Assembly: GCA_021777835.1 (NCBI GenBank)
Contig: JAJYDC010000001.1
Location: 248,001-312,000 of the forward strand
Reading direction: 5' to 3'
Source: Bacteroidota bacterium
GTDB lineage: Bacteria; Bacteroidota; Ignavibacteria; Ignavibacteriales; Ignavibacteriaceae
DNA length: 64,000 bases
Shown one piece after another: positions 19,631-29,632 of the stretch. A program made the position numbers and the translations under genes. How positions within the stretch are numbered: the stretch's first letter is position 1; the number at the start of each line of letters is the position of its first letter. The notes beneath the pieces are model-generated. The model saw only the letters and a program-made list of their open reading frames with translations. It did not search any database and had not been told where the DNA came from.

Positions 19631-20659
19631 ATGGGTTTATTTGATTTTTTCTCGGCTGATATTGCGATGGATCTCGGTACAGCAAATACTTTAATCTATG
19701 TAAAAGGGAAAGGGATAGTACTCAATGAACCTTCCATTGTTGCATTTGATAAAAATACTAAGCGAATTATTGCCCTAGGGAATAAAGCGAAAGAAATGCA
19801 AGGAAGAGAACATAAAGACATTAGAGTTACACGACCAATGCGTGACGGAGTAATCGCTGATTTTGAAATAGCAGAAGGAATGATTCGCGCGTTTATAAAA
19901 AGCGTAAAGGCAACAGGAGCTATTACAAGTAGAAGAATAGTCGTGGCTGTACCTAGTGGGGTTACAGAAGTGGAAAAAAGAGCCGTCCGAGATAGCGCGG
20001 AACATGCTGGCGCAAAAGAAGTACACTTAATTGCAGAACCTATGGCCGCAGCTATAGGAATTGGAATTGATGTAGAAGCACCTGTTGGAAACATGATTAT
20101 AGATATCGGCGGAGGAACAACTGAAATAGCAGTAATTGCATTGTCTGGAATTGTTAACGAAGAATCAATTCGAATAGCCGGTGATGAAATGAATTATGCG
20201 ATAATGCAATTTTTCAAAAAGAATCATAATATACTTATCGGCGAAAGGACTGCAGAAGCTATTAAGTGTGAAGTTGGATCAGCCGTTCCATTAAAAGAAG
20301 AGATCACAATTCAAGTAAAAGGTAGAGACTTAGTCGGAGGAATTCCTAAAACTACAGAAGTAAGCTCAGTTGAAATTAGGGAAGCTTTAAACGAAGCTGT
20401 TGTCCAAATAGTTGATGCTGTTAGACAATCTCTAGAGAGGACTCCGCCGGAACTTTCAGCTGATATTCTTGACCGGGGCGTAATGATAACAGGAGGCGGT
20501 GCATTGTTAAAAGGATTGGATGAAAGAATCCGCATGGAAACAAATCTCCCTGTGCATGTTGCTGAAGATCCCTTAACTGCAGTTGTAAGAGGCGCTGGGA
20601 AAGTCATTGATAATCTCAATCATTACACAAAAGTTTTAATACGTAATAGAAGATATTAA
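19631..20659 (+). CDS. mreB: Rod-shape actin homologue MreB
   Basis: MreB is a bacterial actin that forms membrane-bound filaments and orients the elongasome. Actin-fold signatures are visible: DIAMDLGTANTLIYVKGKG (phosphate 1), GNMIIDIGGGTTEIAVIAL (phosphate 2) and MITGGGALLKGLDERI (adenosine loop). The N-terminal GLFDFFSAD is a possible amphipathic membrane helix. The length (342 aa) is typical. Its stop overlaps the mreC start (TAATG), so the pair is translationally coupled. An AGAGGA ribosome-binding site precedes the ATG. Confidence 0.98.
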   Translation: MGLFDFFSADIAMDLGTANTLIYVKGKGIVLNEPSIVAFDKNTKRIIALGNKAKEMQGREHKDIRVTRPMRDGVIADFEIAEGMIRAFIKSVKATGAITSRRIVVAVPSGVTEVEKRAVRDSAEHAGAKEVHLIAEPMAAAIGIGIDVEAPVGNMIIDIGGGTTEIAVIALSGIVNEESIRIAGDEMNYAIMQFFKKNHNILIGERTAEAIKCEVGSAVPLKEEITIQVKGRDLVGGIPKTTEVSSVEIREALNEAVVQIVDAVRQSLERTPPELSADILDRGVMITGGGALLKGLDERIRMETNLPVHVAEDPLTAVVRGAGKVIDNLNHYTKVLIRNRRY

Positions 20660-21492
20660 TGTTTGGATTACTTTTAGCAATCTGGAAAAAATTTAAAGAA
20701 TATATAATTCTTTTATTACTTCTTATAATTAGTCTAATTATTCTATCTGCAAATCAAAAACCTGCCGCTAAAAAGGCTAGCTCTTCATTTTATGGTTTCT
20801 TCGCAAATTTCTCTTCCATAATATCTGATGCTTTGGATATTACCAAGTATAAAAGTGAAAATTCCTCGCTTAGGAAAACAAACGCTGAAATGATGTTAGA
20901 AATAAATAAATTAAGACAGTACGGTATTGAAAACTCAGAATTAAAAGATTTACTTGGTATTAAAGATACATTGCACTATCCAATTTTATCCGCGAACGTA
21001 ATATCAAAATCACTATCAAGATCGCAAGGTACATTTACGTTAAACGTTGGGAAAAAAGATAGTGTAAGACCAGGGATGCCAGTGATCAACGAATTTGGAT
21101 TGGTGGGGATTGTATATTCTACATCTGCCAATTATTCTATTGTCCGTACATTAGAAAATCTTGACGTTAGCATAACGGTAAAGGATGAAAGAAGTCGTGT
21201 TGATGGAATTATGAAGTGGAACGGCTCAAACCTAGTAATAATTAACGTACCCAAAACTTATGATGTTGAACCTGGTGATAGAATAATAACCTCAGATTTA
21301 AGTTCAATCGTTGCAATGCCAGTTCCTGTAGGTGTTGTTATAGGATTGAATAATATTGAGACGGGTATCTTTAATGAAGTGAAAATTAAACCATTTGTAA
21401 ACTTTGTAACAACAGAAAATGTTTTTGTAATTAAAGTGGTAGAGAGCAAAGAAGAAGATAATTTAGAATTAAACTTTTATAATAGAAAATAA
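20659..21492 (+). CDS. mreC: Rod-shape-determining protein MreC
   Basis: MreC is a bitopic periplasmic scaffold linking MreB/MreD to PBP2. There is one N-terminal TM helix (about 14-30, YIILLLLLIISLIILSANQ), a coiled-coil segment (YKSENSSLRKTNAEMMLEIN) and a double beta-barrel domain ending near residue 265. Typical motifs are VISKSLSRSQGTFTLNVGKKD and GMPVINEFGLVG. The length (277 aa) fits. Its coding region ends directly at mreD. Confidence 0.95.
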   Translation: MFGLLLAIWKKFKEYIILLLLLIISLIILSANQKPAAKKASSSFYGFFANFSSIISDALDITKYKSENSSLRKTNAEMMLEINKLRQYGIENSELKDLLGIKDTLHYPILSANVISKSLSRSQGTFTLNVGKKDSVRPGMPVINEFGLVGIVYSTSANYSIVRTLENLDVSITVKDERSRVDGIMKWNGSNLVIINVPKTYDVEPGDRIITSDLSSIVAMPVPVGVVIGLNNIETGIFNEVKIKPFVNFVTTENVFVIKVVESKEEDNLELNFYNRK

Positions 21493-21984
21493 ATGCGTTC
21501 AGAATATTTGTGGTCGATAATACTTTTTTTCCCGCTTTTGTTAATTCAGACAACAATTCTTCCAATTATTGCCATCAACGGAATAGTGCCTGACTTAGTA
21601 ATAATTCTGCTAGTTTTTTATTCAATGCGGTTGGGACAAATTTATGGTACTATACTAGGATTTCTTTATGGATTCCTTTTTGATATGATAACAGGTAGTT
21701 TATTAGGTAGCACTATGATTTCTCTAACTATTGCCGGTTTTATAGCAGGCTATTTTTCAAATGAAAATAAACGTGACTATTATTTTAATAATTACTTTTT
21801 TGTCTTGATTGTTATTATGTGCTCAATAATAAATTCCGTTCTAAATTCCTTTTTTTCATCTGCGGATCTAAATACAAATCTAATCCATTTTTTAATTAAC
21901 CAAGGTATATTCCCGGCGTTATATACTTCCGTTATAAGTCTGTTAGTTGTAGTGTTTTATCCTAAGAGGAACTTTGAATCATGA
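21493..21984 (+). CDS. mreD: Rod-shape-determining membrane protein MreD
   Basis: This is a small polytopic membrane protein of the elongasome. About five hydrophobic helices span the 163 residues. PDLVIILLVFYSMRLGQIYG and LGFLYGFLFDMITGSLLG match the MreD pattern. Position between mreC and mrdA, with a four-base overlap (ATGA) into mrdA, supports the call. The precise biochemical role of MreD is not settled in any organism. Confidence 0.93.
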   Translation: MRSEYLWSIILFFPLLLIQTTILPIIAINGIVPDLVIILLVFYSMRLGQIYGTILGFLYGFLFDMITGSLLGSTMISLTIAGFIAGYFSNENKRDYYFNNYFFVLIVIMCSIINSVLNSFFSSADLNTNLIHFLINQGIFPALYTSVISLLVVVFYPKRNFES

Positions 21985-23801
21985 CACAAGGGTCTTCACT
22001 GTTCGGAAGAAAATCTGTAATTTATTTTATTATTGTAGCTTTTTTTGCAGTGCTAGTTTTGCGTTTATTCCAAATGCAAATTTTAGAATACCAATTTTAT
22101 AATGAAAAATCTGCCAATAACAGTATAAAAGCAATCGAACAAATACCCTTACGAGGAGTATTTTACGATCGCAATATGAATGTTGTTGTTAGTAATGTCC
22201 CAGCTTATACTCTAAGAATTACCCCAGCCGAATACAATCGAAAAATGAATAGTACATTGGAAGCAGTTTTAGGCGAAAAACCCGGATATATAAATAAAAT
22301 ATTAAGTGAAAATAGAATATATTCAAGATATATCCCCGTTAGAATTAAACGCGGAATCGATTTTAAGGTCGTTTCATGGCTTGAGGAGAATGCAGAGCAT
22401 CTTCCGGGGGTTGATTACATTGTTGAAATGCAGAGAGATTATCCTGCAGGAATAAGAGGTTCGCATATTTTTGGTTATACAAAAGAAATTTCACCTAAAC
22501 TTTTAGAAAAGTATAAAGGTTTGTATGAGCCTGGAGATTTCATAGGTTATACCGGCATCGAGAAAGCTTATGAAAGCATTCTTAAAGGCAAAAAAGGATA
22601 CAAGTATGTGCTGGTAAATGCACATAGAAGAGAAACAGGAGAATTTAAAGATGGAAAAGATGATGTACCTTCAGTCAAAGGGAATGATTTAGTCCTTACA
22701 ATAGATTCGGATGTCCAAAGAGTAGCCGAGCAAGCATTAAAAGGCTACCGCGGCGCCGCAGTAGCTATTGAACCTAAGACAGGAGAAATCCTGGCTATGG
22801 CTAGTGCGCCAGATTATGATCTTAGTGAATTTTCTTATGTTACTTCAAGAGAATACCTGAATAAATTATATACCGACCCGGCTAAACCATTTTTTAATAG
22901 AGCAACACAATCTGCAAATCCTCCCGGTTCCACATTTAAAATTATGGAAGCAATTTGTGCCCTTAATAATCATATAATTGATACTAATTTCACAACTACA
23001 TGTACAGGCGGGCAGACATTCTTTGGTAGATATTTTAAGTGCGATGCACGACACGGGACTTTAAATGTTATTCATGCTATTGAACATTCCTGCAATGTTT
23101 TCTTCTATAATTTGATATACAAAATCGGAATGGAAAAATGGCATGAATATGCAAAATTATTTGGCTTTGGACAGGACACTCATATCGATATAGACGATGA
23201 AGTTAAGGGATTAATACCAAGTTCGCAGTATTATGTAAAACGTTATGGCGAGAACTGGCCTAAAAGTATTATGGCAAGTTTAGGAATTGGACAGGGAGAG
23301 GTTAACGTCACGCCGATTCAATTAGCTCAGTATGCTGCATTAATCGCTAATGATGGCGTTACTTATACTCCGCATCTAGTTAGAGGCTACCTAACGAATG
23401 ATACAAAAAAGCTTGTGCCATTTAGTTTTAAAAGAATTGACTTAGGCATTGATAAAAAAATATTCAATATTGTTAAAGAAGGAATGTATTTAGTAGTTAA
23501 TGGCTCTGGTACAGCCGCTGGCATAAAATCAAAAACCATAGAAATTGCTGGTAAAACGGGCACAGCACAAAATCCTCATGGGAAAGATCATGCATGGTTT
23601 ATATGTTTTGCTCCATATAATAACCCAAAAATCGCCGTTGCAGTTTTGGTAGAAAATGTAGGCTTCGGAGCTACATATGCTGCTCCTATTGCAAAAAAAA
23701 TGGTTGAGGCTTATTTAGAAAAGGATAAACTAAAAAATGAAGAGCAAAACCCCGCAAATAGTTTTGATAATAAATTGATGGGCGCAAAACTTGAGAATTG
23801 A
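21981..23801 (+). CDS. mrdA: Penicillin-binding protein 2 (elongation transpeptidase)
   Basis: PBP2 cross-links peptidoglycan in the elongasome together with RodA. One N-terminal TM (about 11-30) leads into the dimerisation domain (about 50-240), followed by the transpeptidase domain (about 255-590). The catalytic motifs are STFK with nucleophile S317, SCN (HSCNVFFYN) and [23 protein letters not shown] is the usual entry to the transpeptidase domain. The length is 606 aa. The gene overlaps mreD by four bases and rodA by eleven, indicating strict co-expression. Confidence 0.97.
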   Translation: MTQGSSLFGRKSVIYFIIVAFFAVLVLRLFQMQILEYQFYNEKSANNSIKAIEQIPLRGVFYDRNMNVVVSNVPAYTLRITPAEYNRKMNSTLEAVLGEKPGYINKILSENRIYSRYIPVRIKRGIDFKVVSWLEENAEHLPGVDYIVEMQRDYPAGIRGSHIFGYTKEISPKLLEKYKGLYEPGDFIGYTGIEKAYESILKGKKGYKYVLVNAHRRETGEFKDGKDDVPSVKGNDLVLTIDSDVQRVAEQALKGYRGAAVAIEPKTGEILAMASAPDYDLSEFSYVTSREYLNKLYTDPAKPFFNRATQSANPPGSTFKIMEAICALNNHIIDTNFTTTCTGGQTFFGRYFKCDARHGTLNVIHAIEHSCNVFFYNLIYKIGMEKWHEYAKLFGFGQDTHIDIDDEVKGLIPSSQYYVKRYGENWPKSIMASLGIGQGEVNVTPIQLAQYAALIANDGVTYTPHLVRGYLTNDTKKLVPFSFKRIDLGIDKKIFNIVKEGMYLVVNGSGTAAGIKSKTIEIAGKTGTAQNPHGKDHAWFICFAPYNNPKIAVAVLVENVGFGATYAAPIAKKMVEAYLEKDKLKNEEQNPANSFDNKLMGAKLEN

Positions 23802-25020
23802 CTATAAGTTAAATGATAAACTTGATCTAGGTCTTTTTATACCTTCTCTTATTTTGTTTGGTATTGGCCTAGTTGCAATCTATAGCTCTACCCTCCATAA
23901 TCCTCATGCAAGCGGAAATTTTCACAAACAATTTATTTGGGGCTTAGGCGCAATAATTATGTTCTTTATTTTCTATTCGCTTCCAACCAATTTATTTAAG
24001 TCACTTGCAATACCTTCTTATATTGGCTCAATAGCGTTACTTCTTATTGTTTTGGTAATTGGAAAAAGAGTTTATGGCGCTAAGAGTTGGCTTGGGATTG
24101 AAGGTCTAGGATTTCAGCCTTCTGAATTTGCTAAACTGGGCACAATTATGGCGCTTTCTTTCTTCTTGAGCAGAAAGAATACGGATTTAGAAAGTTTCAA
24201 GGATATTCTGATTGCTCTAATAATCGGATTATTTCCAGTATTATTAATTTTGATTGAGCCAGATTTAGGAACGTCTTTTGTCTTTTTTGGAGTAATATTA
24301 ATCTTATTATTCTGGAAGGGAATTAGCTTATTCGGACTTTTTATAGTGCTCTCACCTGCCGTAATAGCAATATCCTCTCTATTTGGAATTTATTATTTGA
24401 TCGCAAGTTTAGTATTGGTACTGGTTTGTCTCTTCCTTTTTAAAAAGGATATTTTCTTTAGTGGTTCAATCTTTGCACTAAATCTAGCGTCGGGATTTTT
24501 TACCAAATATGTGTTCGATATATTAAGTCAGCATCAACAAACTAGAATAAAATCTTTTATAAATCCATGGGCTGATCCATTGGGTGCAGGCTACAATGCA
24601 ATTCAAGCAAAGGTTGCCGTTGGTTCTGGTGGGCTGCTTGGCAAAGGATTTTTGGCAGGTAATCAAACCCAACTTCAATTTATTCCGGAACAATGGACTG
24701 ATTTTATTTTTTGTGTTATTGGAGAAGAGTTCGGATTTATTGGCGCAATGATAGTACTAGGAATATTTCTATATCTATTTATCAGGCTATTAAAAATTGC
24801 GTCTTCAACTAAAGATGATTTTCTAAGCCTTACAATAATAGGTATTCTTGGAGTGTATCTTATTCATTTTATAATAAATATAGGCATGGTGGTTGGTGTC
24901 ATGCCAGTTATTGGTATTCCTCTACCATTCTTGAGCTATGGTGGAAGTTCTCTTGTGGTCGATATGATGATGCTTGGAATAGCTGCCAATGTGTTTAGAA
25001 CAAGGAAAAATTACACATAA
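23791..25020 (+). CDS. rodA: Rod-shape SEDS glycosyltransferase RodA
   Basis: RodA polymerises lipid II glycan strands with PBP2. The 409-aa protein has about ten membrane helices and the SEDS signatures [26 protein letters not shown]-like [16 protein letters not shown] and [33 protein letters not shown] is the conserved loop after helix 3. The start codon is a TTG inside the end of mrdA; no ATG would keep the first membrane segment. An extra hydrophobic insert near residues 180-235 makes it somewhat longer than E. coli RodA (370 aa). Confidence 0.96.
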   Translation: MRIDYKLNDKLDLGLFIPSLILFGIGLVAIYSSTLHNPHASGNFHKQFIWGLGAIIMFFIFYSLPTNLFKSLAIPSYIGSIALLLIVLVIGKRVYGAKSWLGIEGLGFQPSEFAKLGTIMALSFFLSRKNTDLESFKDILIALIIGLFPVLLILIEPDLGTSFVFFGVILILLFWKGISLFGLFIVLSPAVIAISSLFGIYYLIASLVLVLVCLFLFKKDIFFSGSIFALNLASGFFTKYVFDILSQHQQTRIKSFINPWADPLGAGYNAIQAKVAVGSGGLLGKGFLAGNQTQLQFIPEQWTDFIFCVIGEEFGFIGAMIVLGIFLYLFIRLLKIASSTKDDFLSLTIIGILGVYLIHFIINIGMVVGVMPVIGIPLPFLSYGGSSLVVDMMMLGIAANVFRTRKNYT

Positions 25021-25051
25021 ATTATTTCACTATTAACATTTAGGAGAAAAA

Positions 25052-25594
25052 TTGATTTTATCTGATAAGAAAATCTTAGAGGAAATTAAAAAAGGCTCAA
25101 TTGTCATAGAACCTTTTAGGATTGAGAATTTGGGCACTAATAGCTATGATGTTCACCTAAGTAAATGGTTATCTGTTTATGAAACTGATATTTTAGATGC
25201 TAAGGCTCATAATAAAATATCTAGATTTGAAATACCGAATGAAGGCTACATTCTTCTACCGTCGAAACTATATCTTGGAGTAACTGAAGAATATACAGAA
25301 ACTAGAAATTACGTTCCTTTTGTTGAGGGTAAATCAAGTATAGGAAGACTAGGTATTGATATTCATTCTACTGCTGGAAAGGGCGACGCCGGCTTTTGTA
25401 ATACTTGGACATTGGAAATATCAGTGAAACAACCTGTGAAAATTTATAAAGGGATGCCTATTGGTCAGATTATTTATTTCCAAATTGCGGGTGATGTTGG
25501 AACGCCATATAATAAAAAGAAAAATGCAAAGTATAATAAAAGGACGGAGTTTCCTGTTGAATCAATGATGTATAAAAACTTTGTAAAAAAATGA
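25052..25594 (+). CDS. dcd: dCTP deaminase (dUTPase-fold)
   Basis: Dcd-family enzymes deaminate dCTP to dUTP, sometimes with dUTPase activity. The beta-barrel motifs are visible: EPFRIENLGTNSYDVHLS, VEGKSSIGRLGIDIHSTAGKG and the glutamate in WTLEIS that corresponds to the catalytic Glu. GQIIYFQI is the conserved late strand. The length (180 aa) is normal. The start is a TTG with TAGGAG five bases upstream. It overlaps pyrF by four bases. Whether it also has dUTPase activity cannot be read from the sequence by eye. Confidence 0.92.
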   Translation: MILSDKKILEEIKKGSIVIEPFRIENLGTNSYDVHLSKWLSVYETDILDAKAHNKISRFEIPNEGYILLPSKLYLGVTEEYTETRNYVPFVEGKSSIGRLGIDIHSTAGKGDAGFCNTWTLEISVKQPVKIYKGMPIGQIIYFQIAGDVGTPYNKKKNAKYNKRTEFPVESMMYKNFVKK

Positions 25595-26403
25595 AGTCAC
25601 TAAACAAACTAAAAAAGAAAAATGAAGAAGGAAAATTTATTTGTGTTGGACTTGACACCGATATTGATAAAATCCCTGGTCACTTAATGACATTAAACAA
25701 ACCAGTGGTTGAGTTTAATAAACAAATAATTGAATCCACTTCCGATTTTGCAGCCGGTTACAAATTAAACTTTGCATTCTATGAAAAAGACGGGAAACAA
25801 GGGTTAGAAAACCTTTCTGAAACAATTGAACTAATTCCTAAAGACGCTATAATAATTGCCGACGCAAAACGCGGAGATATAGGCAATACTTCTCAAATGT
25901 ATGCTAAAGCCATATTCGATCACTTTGACTTCGACGCAGTAACTATTAATCCTTACATGGGAAAAGATTCCGTAGAACCTTTTATTTCGTTTTCTGAAAA
26001 GCTTATTTTTATCCTCGCGTTAACATCTAATAAAGGTGCGGATGATTTTGAAAAATTGCAGCTAAATGATGGCTCATTTTTATTTCAGAGAGTAATAGCT
26101 AAGGTCAAAGATTGGAACCAATATAATAATTGTGGACTTGTTTTCGGTGCAACAAAAATAGAAGAACTTAAAGAAAACATTAACCTCATTGCCGATTTAC
26201 CCCTTCTTATTCCGGGTGTCGGAGCTCAAGGAGGAAGCTTCGATGATATTTTAAGAGTCTTAAGTTCCGCGAATAGGATAAATTATGTTGTAAACATTAG
26301 CAGAGGAATTATCTATAATTCATCATCAAACAATTTTGCGATTTCGGCACAAAATGAAATAAAAAAATATAATAATATTGCCAAGTCTATTTTGGGATAT
26401 TGA
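25591..26403 (+). CDS. pyrF: Orotidine 5'-phosphate decarboxylase, type 2
   Basis: PyrF makes UMP in the last step of pyrimidine synthesis. The 270-aa TIM barrel belongs to the longer type-2 subfamily found in Bacteroidota, Myxococcota and Actinobacteria. CVGLDTDIDKIP is strand 1. IIADAKRGDIGNTSQMYAKA carries the catalytic Asp-Lys-Asp set. LLIPGVGAQGG is the phosphate-binding loop. It overlaps dcd by four bases and closes the pur-mre-pyr run. No clear terminator follows; the next 116 bases lead to the DUF2851 gene. Confidence 0.95.
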   Translation: MKSLNKLKKKNEEGKFICVGLDTDIDKIPGHLMTLNKPVVEFNKQIIESTSDFAAGYKLNFAFYEKDGKQGLENLSETIELIPKDAIIIADAKRGDIGNTSQMYAKAIFDHFDFDAVTINPYMGKDSVEPFISFSEKLIFILALTSNKGADDFEKLQLNDGSFLFQRVIAKVKDWNQYNNCGLVFGATKIEELKENINLIADLPLLIPGVGAQGGSFDDILRVLSSANRINYVVNISRGIIYNSSSNNFAISAQNEIKKYNNIAKSILGY

Positions 26404-26519
26404 TAATTTCTTTAGATTTGCAAAAGCAAAGTTGCGACTACAATAATAATAAGTAGCTGTTCAGATATAATTGGATATTCCACATTAAATCTAATTATAA
26501 ATTAAAAAGGGAACTGAAT

Positions 26520-27998
26520 ATGAACAGACGTGTGAATATCAGGGAAAAATTTCTTTATGAAATATGGAAAACCCAAAATTTTCATAAAGGATTAAGAACA
26601 GGGGATGCTAAACAAATAGAAATCATATCTCCGGGTGAGGAAAATAAAGAAACTGATGGCCCAGATTTTCTCCACGCTAAAATCAGGATTGATAATATTA
26701 CTTATATTGGTGATGTGGAAATTGATATATTCACTTCTGACTGGGAAAGCCATAAACATAGAACCAATAAATGGTACAATAAAGTAATCCTGCATGTAGT
26801 TTTAAACAGCAACATGAAACGTACATATGTCATTTCACAGAACGGCAGAAGAATACCATCTGTTTGCATTTCTTCATTTCTACGCGATGATCTAAGAGAA
26901 AATATTCAAAAATCGATATTATCCGAACGGAATAATCGAATGAAGAAGATGCCATGCATAGAAATGAATAACGTTGTCGACGAAAAGGATAAGTTGAATT
27001 TTATATATGACCTTGGAATATTGAGATTTAGATCTAAATGCGATAAAGCACTATCAAGACTAAAAGAAATTTCTTACCTTAAAGAACTATCGATAAAAGA
27101 ACCGGTAATTGGATATGATTTCGATGAAAGATTCTTTAATAGGACCTTTTCTCAATCTGATTTTAATGACAAAGCTATTTGGCATCAATTAATTTATGAA
27201 TCTGTTTTTGAAGCTCTTGGATATTCAAAAAATAAAGAAATAATGAAAAGCATTACAAAGGCCGCAGATGTAAATTTTTTTAATCAGCATATCAATCAAA
27301 GTAATTCTGTGGAATATATTGAAGCTGCATTATTTAATATTAGCGGACTATTGCCGGAAATAGACCATTTGCCTGATACAGAGACTTCTACTTATTTTAG
27401 AAATATCTATCAACTATGGTCAGATATAAGACCGAGTTATGACGGAAGATTATTCCATTTGTCAGAATGGCATTTCTTAAAGATGCGTCCTCAAAATTTC
27501 CCGACGATTCGCTTAGCCGGAGGTGTCCATATTTTGCATAGAATTCTTAGGGAAAACTTATTTGGAATTATAATTGAAAACATTGAAAATCAAGATATAA
27601 AAGATATTCCGAAACAACTCCAAGTACTAATAATGGTACACGGGCAAGGCTATTGGTCAAGTCATTATGTATACAACCAACCATCAAAAGAAAAAATAAA
27701 CTATTTTGTAGGAATATCCAGATCTGATGAAATAATAATAAATATTATTTTACCCATTCTCGTTGTATACTTCAACATTTTTAATAAGAAAGAATTGGCG
27801 CAAAAGGTTATTTCACTTTATCTTAATTATTATCAAAAAAGTAATAATAGTTTAGTAAATGAAGTGTCATCGGCATTATCCTTAAATACAGCTTGGAAAA
27901 GAAGCGTACTTTACCAGGGATTAATTGAATTATTCAGAAATTATTGCCTCAAAGATAAATGCTCTGAATGTCAAATAGGAAAGAAAGTATTTAGTTAA
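26520..27998 (+). CDS. DUF2851 family protein
   Basis: This is a 492-aa soluble protein of the DUF2851 family, common in Bacteroidota and relatives and of unknown function. The N-terminal third shows the family hallmark GDVEIDIFTSDWESHKH and YNKVILHVVLN. The C-terminus ends with a short cysteine cluster, CLKDKCSECQIGKK, that could bind metal. The N-terminal hallmark region resembles restriction-endonuclease-like folds in general layout, but I cannot confirm that. It ends 28 bases from the convergent BFN gene. Confidence 0.85.
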   Translation: MNRRVNIREKFLYEIWKTQNFHKGLRTGDAKQIEIISPGEENKETDGPDFLHAKIRIDNITYIGDVEIDIFTSDWESHKHRTNKWYNKVILHVVLNSNMKRTYVISQNGRRIPSVCISSFLRDDLRENIQKSILSERNNRMKKMPCIEMNNVVDEKDKLNFIYDLGILRFRSKCDKALSRLKEISYLKELSIKEPVIGYDFDERFFNRTFSQSDFNDKAIWHQLIYESVFEALGYSKNKEIMKSITKAADVNFFNQHINQSNSVEYIEAALFNISGLLPEIDHLPDTETSTYFRNIYQLWSDIRPSYDGRLFHLSEWHFLKMRPQNFPTIRLAGGVHILHRILRENLFGIIIENIENQDIKDIPKQLQVLIMVHGQGYWSSHYVYNQPSKEKINYFVGISRSDEIIINIILPILVVYFNIFNKKELAQKVISLYLNYYQKSNNSLVNEVSSALSLNTAWKRSVLYQGLIELFRNYCLKDKCSECQIGKKVFS

Positions 27999-28026
27999 TA
28001 ACAATATTATATTACTAATGTATATA

Positions 28027-28638
28027 CTAATTACTACCTGAAAGTCTTTGGATGTCATCTCTTAATTTTGCCGCTCTCTCATACTCTTCTGATTCAATAG
28101 CCTCTCTTAATTTATTTTGAAGAGAAGCTATCATTGCTTCTTTAGTTTTAGGCAGTTGTGATTCTTTTTCATCTTGAAATTCTTCCTTTTCTTCAAAAGA
28201 ATCTTTTTCAGACTCATCAGACGGAATAAATGATGCAGTTTCCATAACTGATTCCATAACATAAATCGGTGACTGAGTTCTTACAGCTAATGCAATCGCA
28301 TCACTAGGTCGGCTGTCAATTTCATTTGTCAAACCTGAAATTTCTACAATTATTTTAGCATAAAAAGTATTCTCTCTCAATTCATCTATCACAACTTCAT
28401 TTATTGTTGCCCCAAGATTTTCAATCACTTGCTTTAATAAATCATGCGTAAGTGGTCTTGGCGGTTTTATCCCTTCAATCTCAAGCGCAATTGCCTGTGC
28501 TTCAAATGCGCCTATTATAATTGGTAATCTTCTTGCTCCGTCTGATTCCTTAAGCAGTATTGCGTATGCTCCTCCAGCTGATGGACTTGAGGACAAGCCG
28601 AGGATTTCACATTGAACCTTTTGCAAATTTAACTCCAA
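28027..28638 (-). CDS. Bifunctional nuclease-domain (BFN/DUF151) protein with UVR motif
   Basis: The BFN domain (about 1-130) shows LGLSSSPSAGGAYAILL, RLPIIIGAFEAQAIALE, RPLTHDLL and SRPSDAIALAVR, which are all conserved in DUF151. An acidic linker follows (about 140-165), and then a UVR motif (KLREAIESEEYERAAKLRDD). The BFN-plus-UVR arrangement is common in Bacteroidota and Chlorobiota. Nuclease activity was described for plant relatives, but the bacterial role is uncertain. It starts five bases downstream of the etfA stop and is part of the etfB-etfA unit. Confidence 0.9.
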   Translation of the reverse strand: MELNLQKVQCEILGLSSSPSAGGAYAILLKESDGARRLPIIIGAFEAQAIALEIEGIKPPRPLTHDLLKQVIENLGATINEVVIDELRENTFYAKIIVEISGLTNEIDSRPSDAIALAVRTQSPIYVMESVMETASFIPSDESEKDSFEEKEEFQDEKESQLPKTKEAMIASLQNKLREAIESEEYERAAKLRDDIQRLSGSN

Positions 28639-28643
28639 TCCTA

Positions 28644-29615
28644 TTATGCTTTAGCTTTCTTAATTTCTTCTGTTAAAGCGGGTAATATTTCAAATACATC
28701 TCCGGCAACGCCATAATCAGCAACAGTAAATATTGGTGCATCCTTATCTTTATTTATGGCTACTATGTATTTTGACGAAGACATCCCTGCTAAATGTTGT
28801 ATTGCTCCGGATATACCGCAAGCTATATACAATGTTGGGGAAACTGTTTTTCCGGTTTGACCAACTTGCTCTCTGTGAGGTCTCCATCCTGCATCAACTG
28901 CAGCTCTTGATGCTCCAACCGCTGCGCCTAATACATCTGCGAGATTTTCAACTAAGCTAAAATTTTCAGGTGCCTTTAAGCCTCTTCCGCCTGATACAAT
29001 GATATCTGCTTCAGCAACATCTAGCTTACCTTCAGATTTCTTATATTCAATAACCCTTGTCTTTAAATTAAGATTTGAGACTTCCTTAAGCTCAACTTTT
29101 AACTCCTGGGAAACCTCAGATACATTTGCCTTAAATATATTTGGCCGAATTGTAACAACCTTTTGATCTGATTTGAACTCAATATCAATAAGAGCTTTTC
29201 CTGCATAAACTGGCCTAGTAAAGACAATTGAATCCCCGGTAAGATCAACCGACATACAATCCATAATACAGCCAGCATTTAGTCGGGCTCCAACTCTTGG
29301 CGCTAAATCTTTTCCTAAAGCAGTATCACCAAAAATAAAATATTCTGCTTTGGTTTCAGTTGCAGCTTCTATGACTAAATCAGTATATGCTGAAGGGGAA
29401 TAATTCGCTAAGTCTTCACATTTATAGTAAATAACTCTTGAAATTCCATATTTGTGAATATCATTTAGATTATCGATATTACTTCCAAAAACTACCCCAA
29501 TTACTTCTGCACTAATTTTTGATGCTATGTTTTTTGAAAAACTTAAGACTTCAAAAGATACCTTCTTTAATTTATTTTCTCTCTGTTCAAGAATTGCCAA
29601 CACAGTATTAGACAT
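28644..29615 (-). CDS. etfA: Electron transfer flavoprotein, alpha subunit
   Basis: EtfA carries the FAD of the ETF heterodimer, which passes electrons from acyl-CoA-type dehydrogenases to the quinone pool or other acceptors. The C-terminal FAD domain is clear: VSGGRGLKAPENF, AVGASRAAVDAGW, QVGQTGKTVSP and ACGISGAIQHLAGM. The length (323 aa) is normal. AAGGAG lies seven or so bases before the ATG. It follows etfB by 17 bases. No acyl-CoA dehydrogenase or ETF:quinone oxidoreductase is encoded in this window. Confidence 0.97.
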   Translation of the reverse strand: MSNTVLAILEQRENKLKKVSFEVLSFSKNIASKISAEVIGVVFGSNIDNLNDIHKYGISRVIYYKCEDLANYSPSAYTDLVIEAATETKAEYFIFGDTALGKDLAPRVGARLNAGCIMDCMSVDLTGDSIVFTRPVYAGKALIDIEFKSDQKVVTIRPNIFKANVSEVSQELKVELKEVSNLNLKTRVIEYKKSEGKLDVAEADIIVSGGRGLKAPENFSLVENLADVLGAAVGASRAAVDAGWRPHREQVGQTGKTVSPTLYIACGISGAIQHLAGMSSSKYIVAINKDKDAPIFTVADYGVAGDVFEILPALTEEIKKAKA

Positions 29616-29632
29616 AAAATATCTCCTTTTAA

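Noticed and set aside
19696-20094. 132-codon minus-strand ORF inside mreB (and similar minus ORFs in typA, E1, E2, purH)
   Set aside because: These are antisense shadows of well-supported genes, with low-complexity Ser/Thr/Ile-rich translations.
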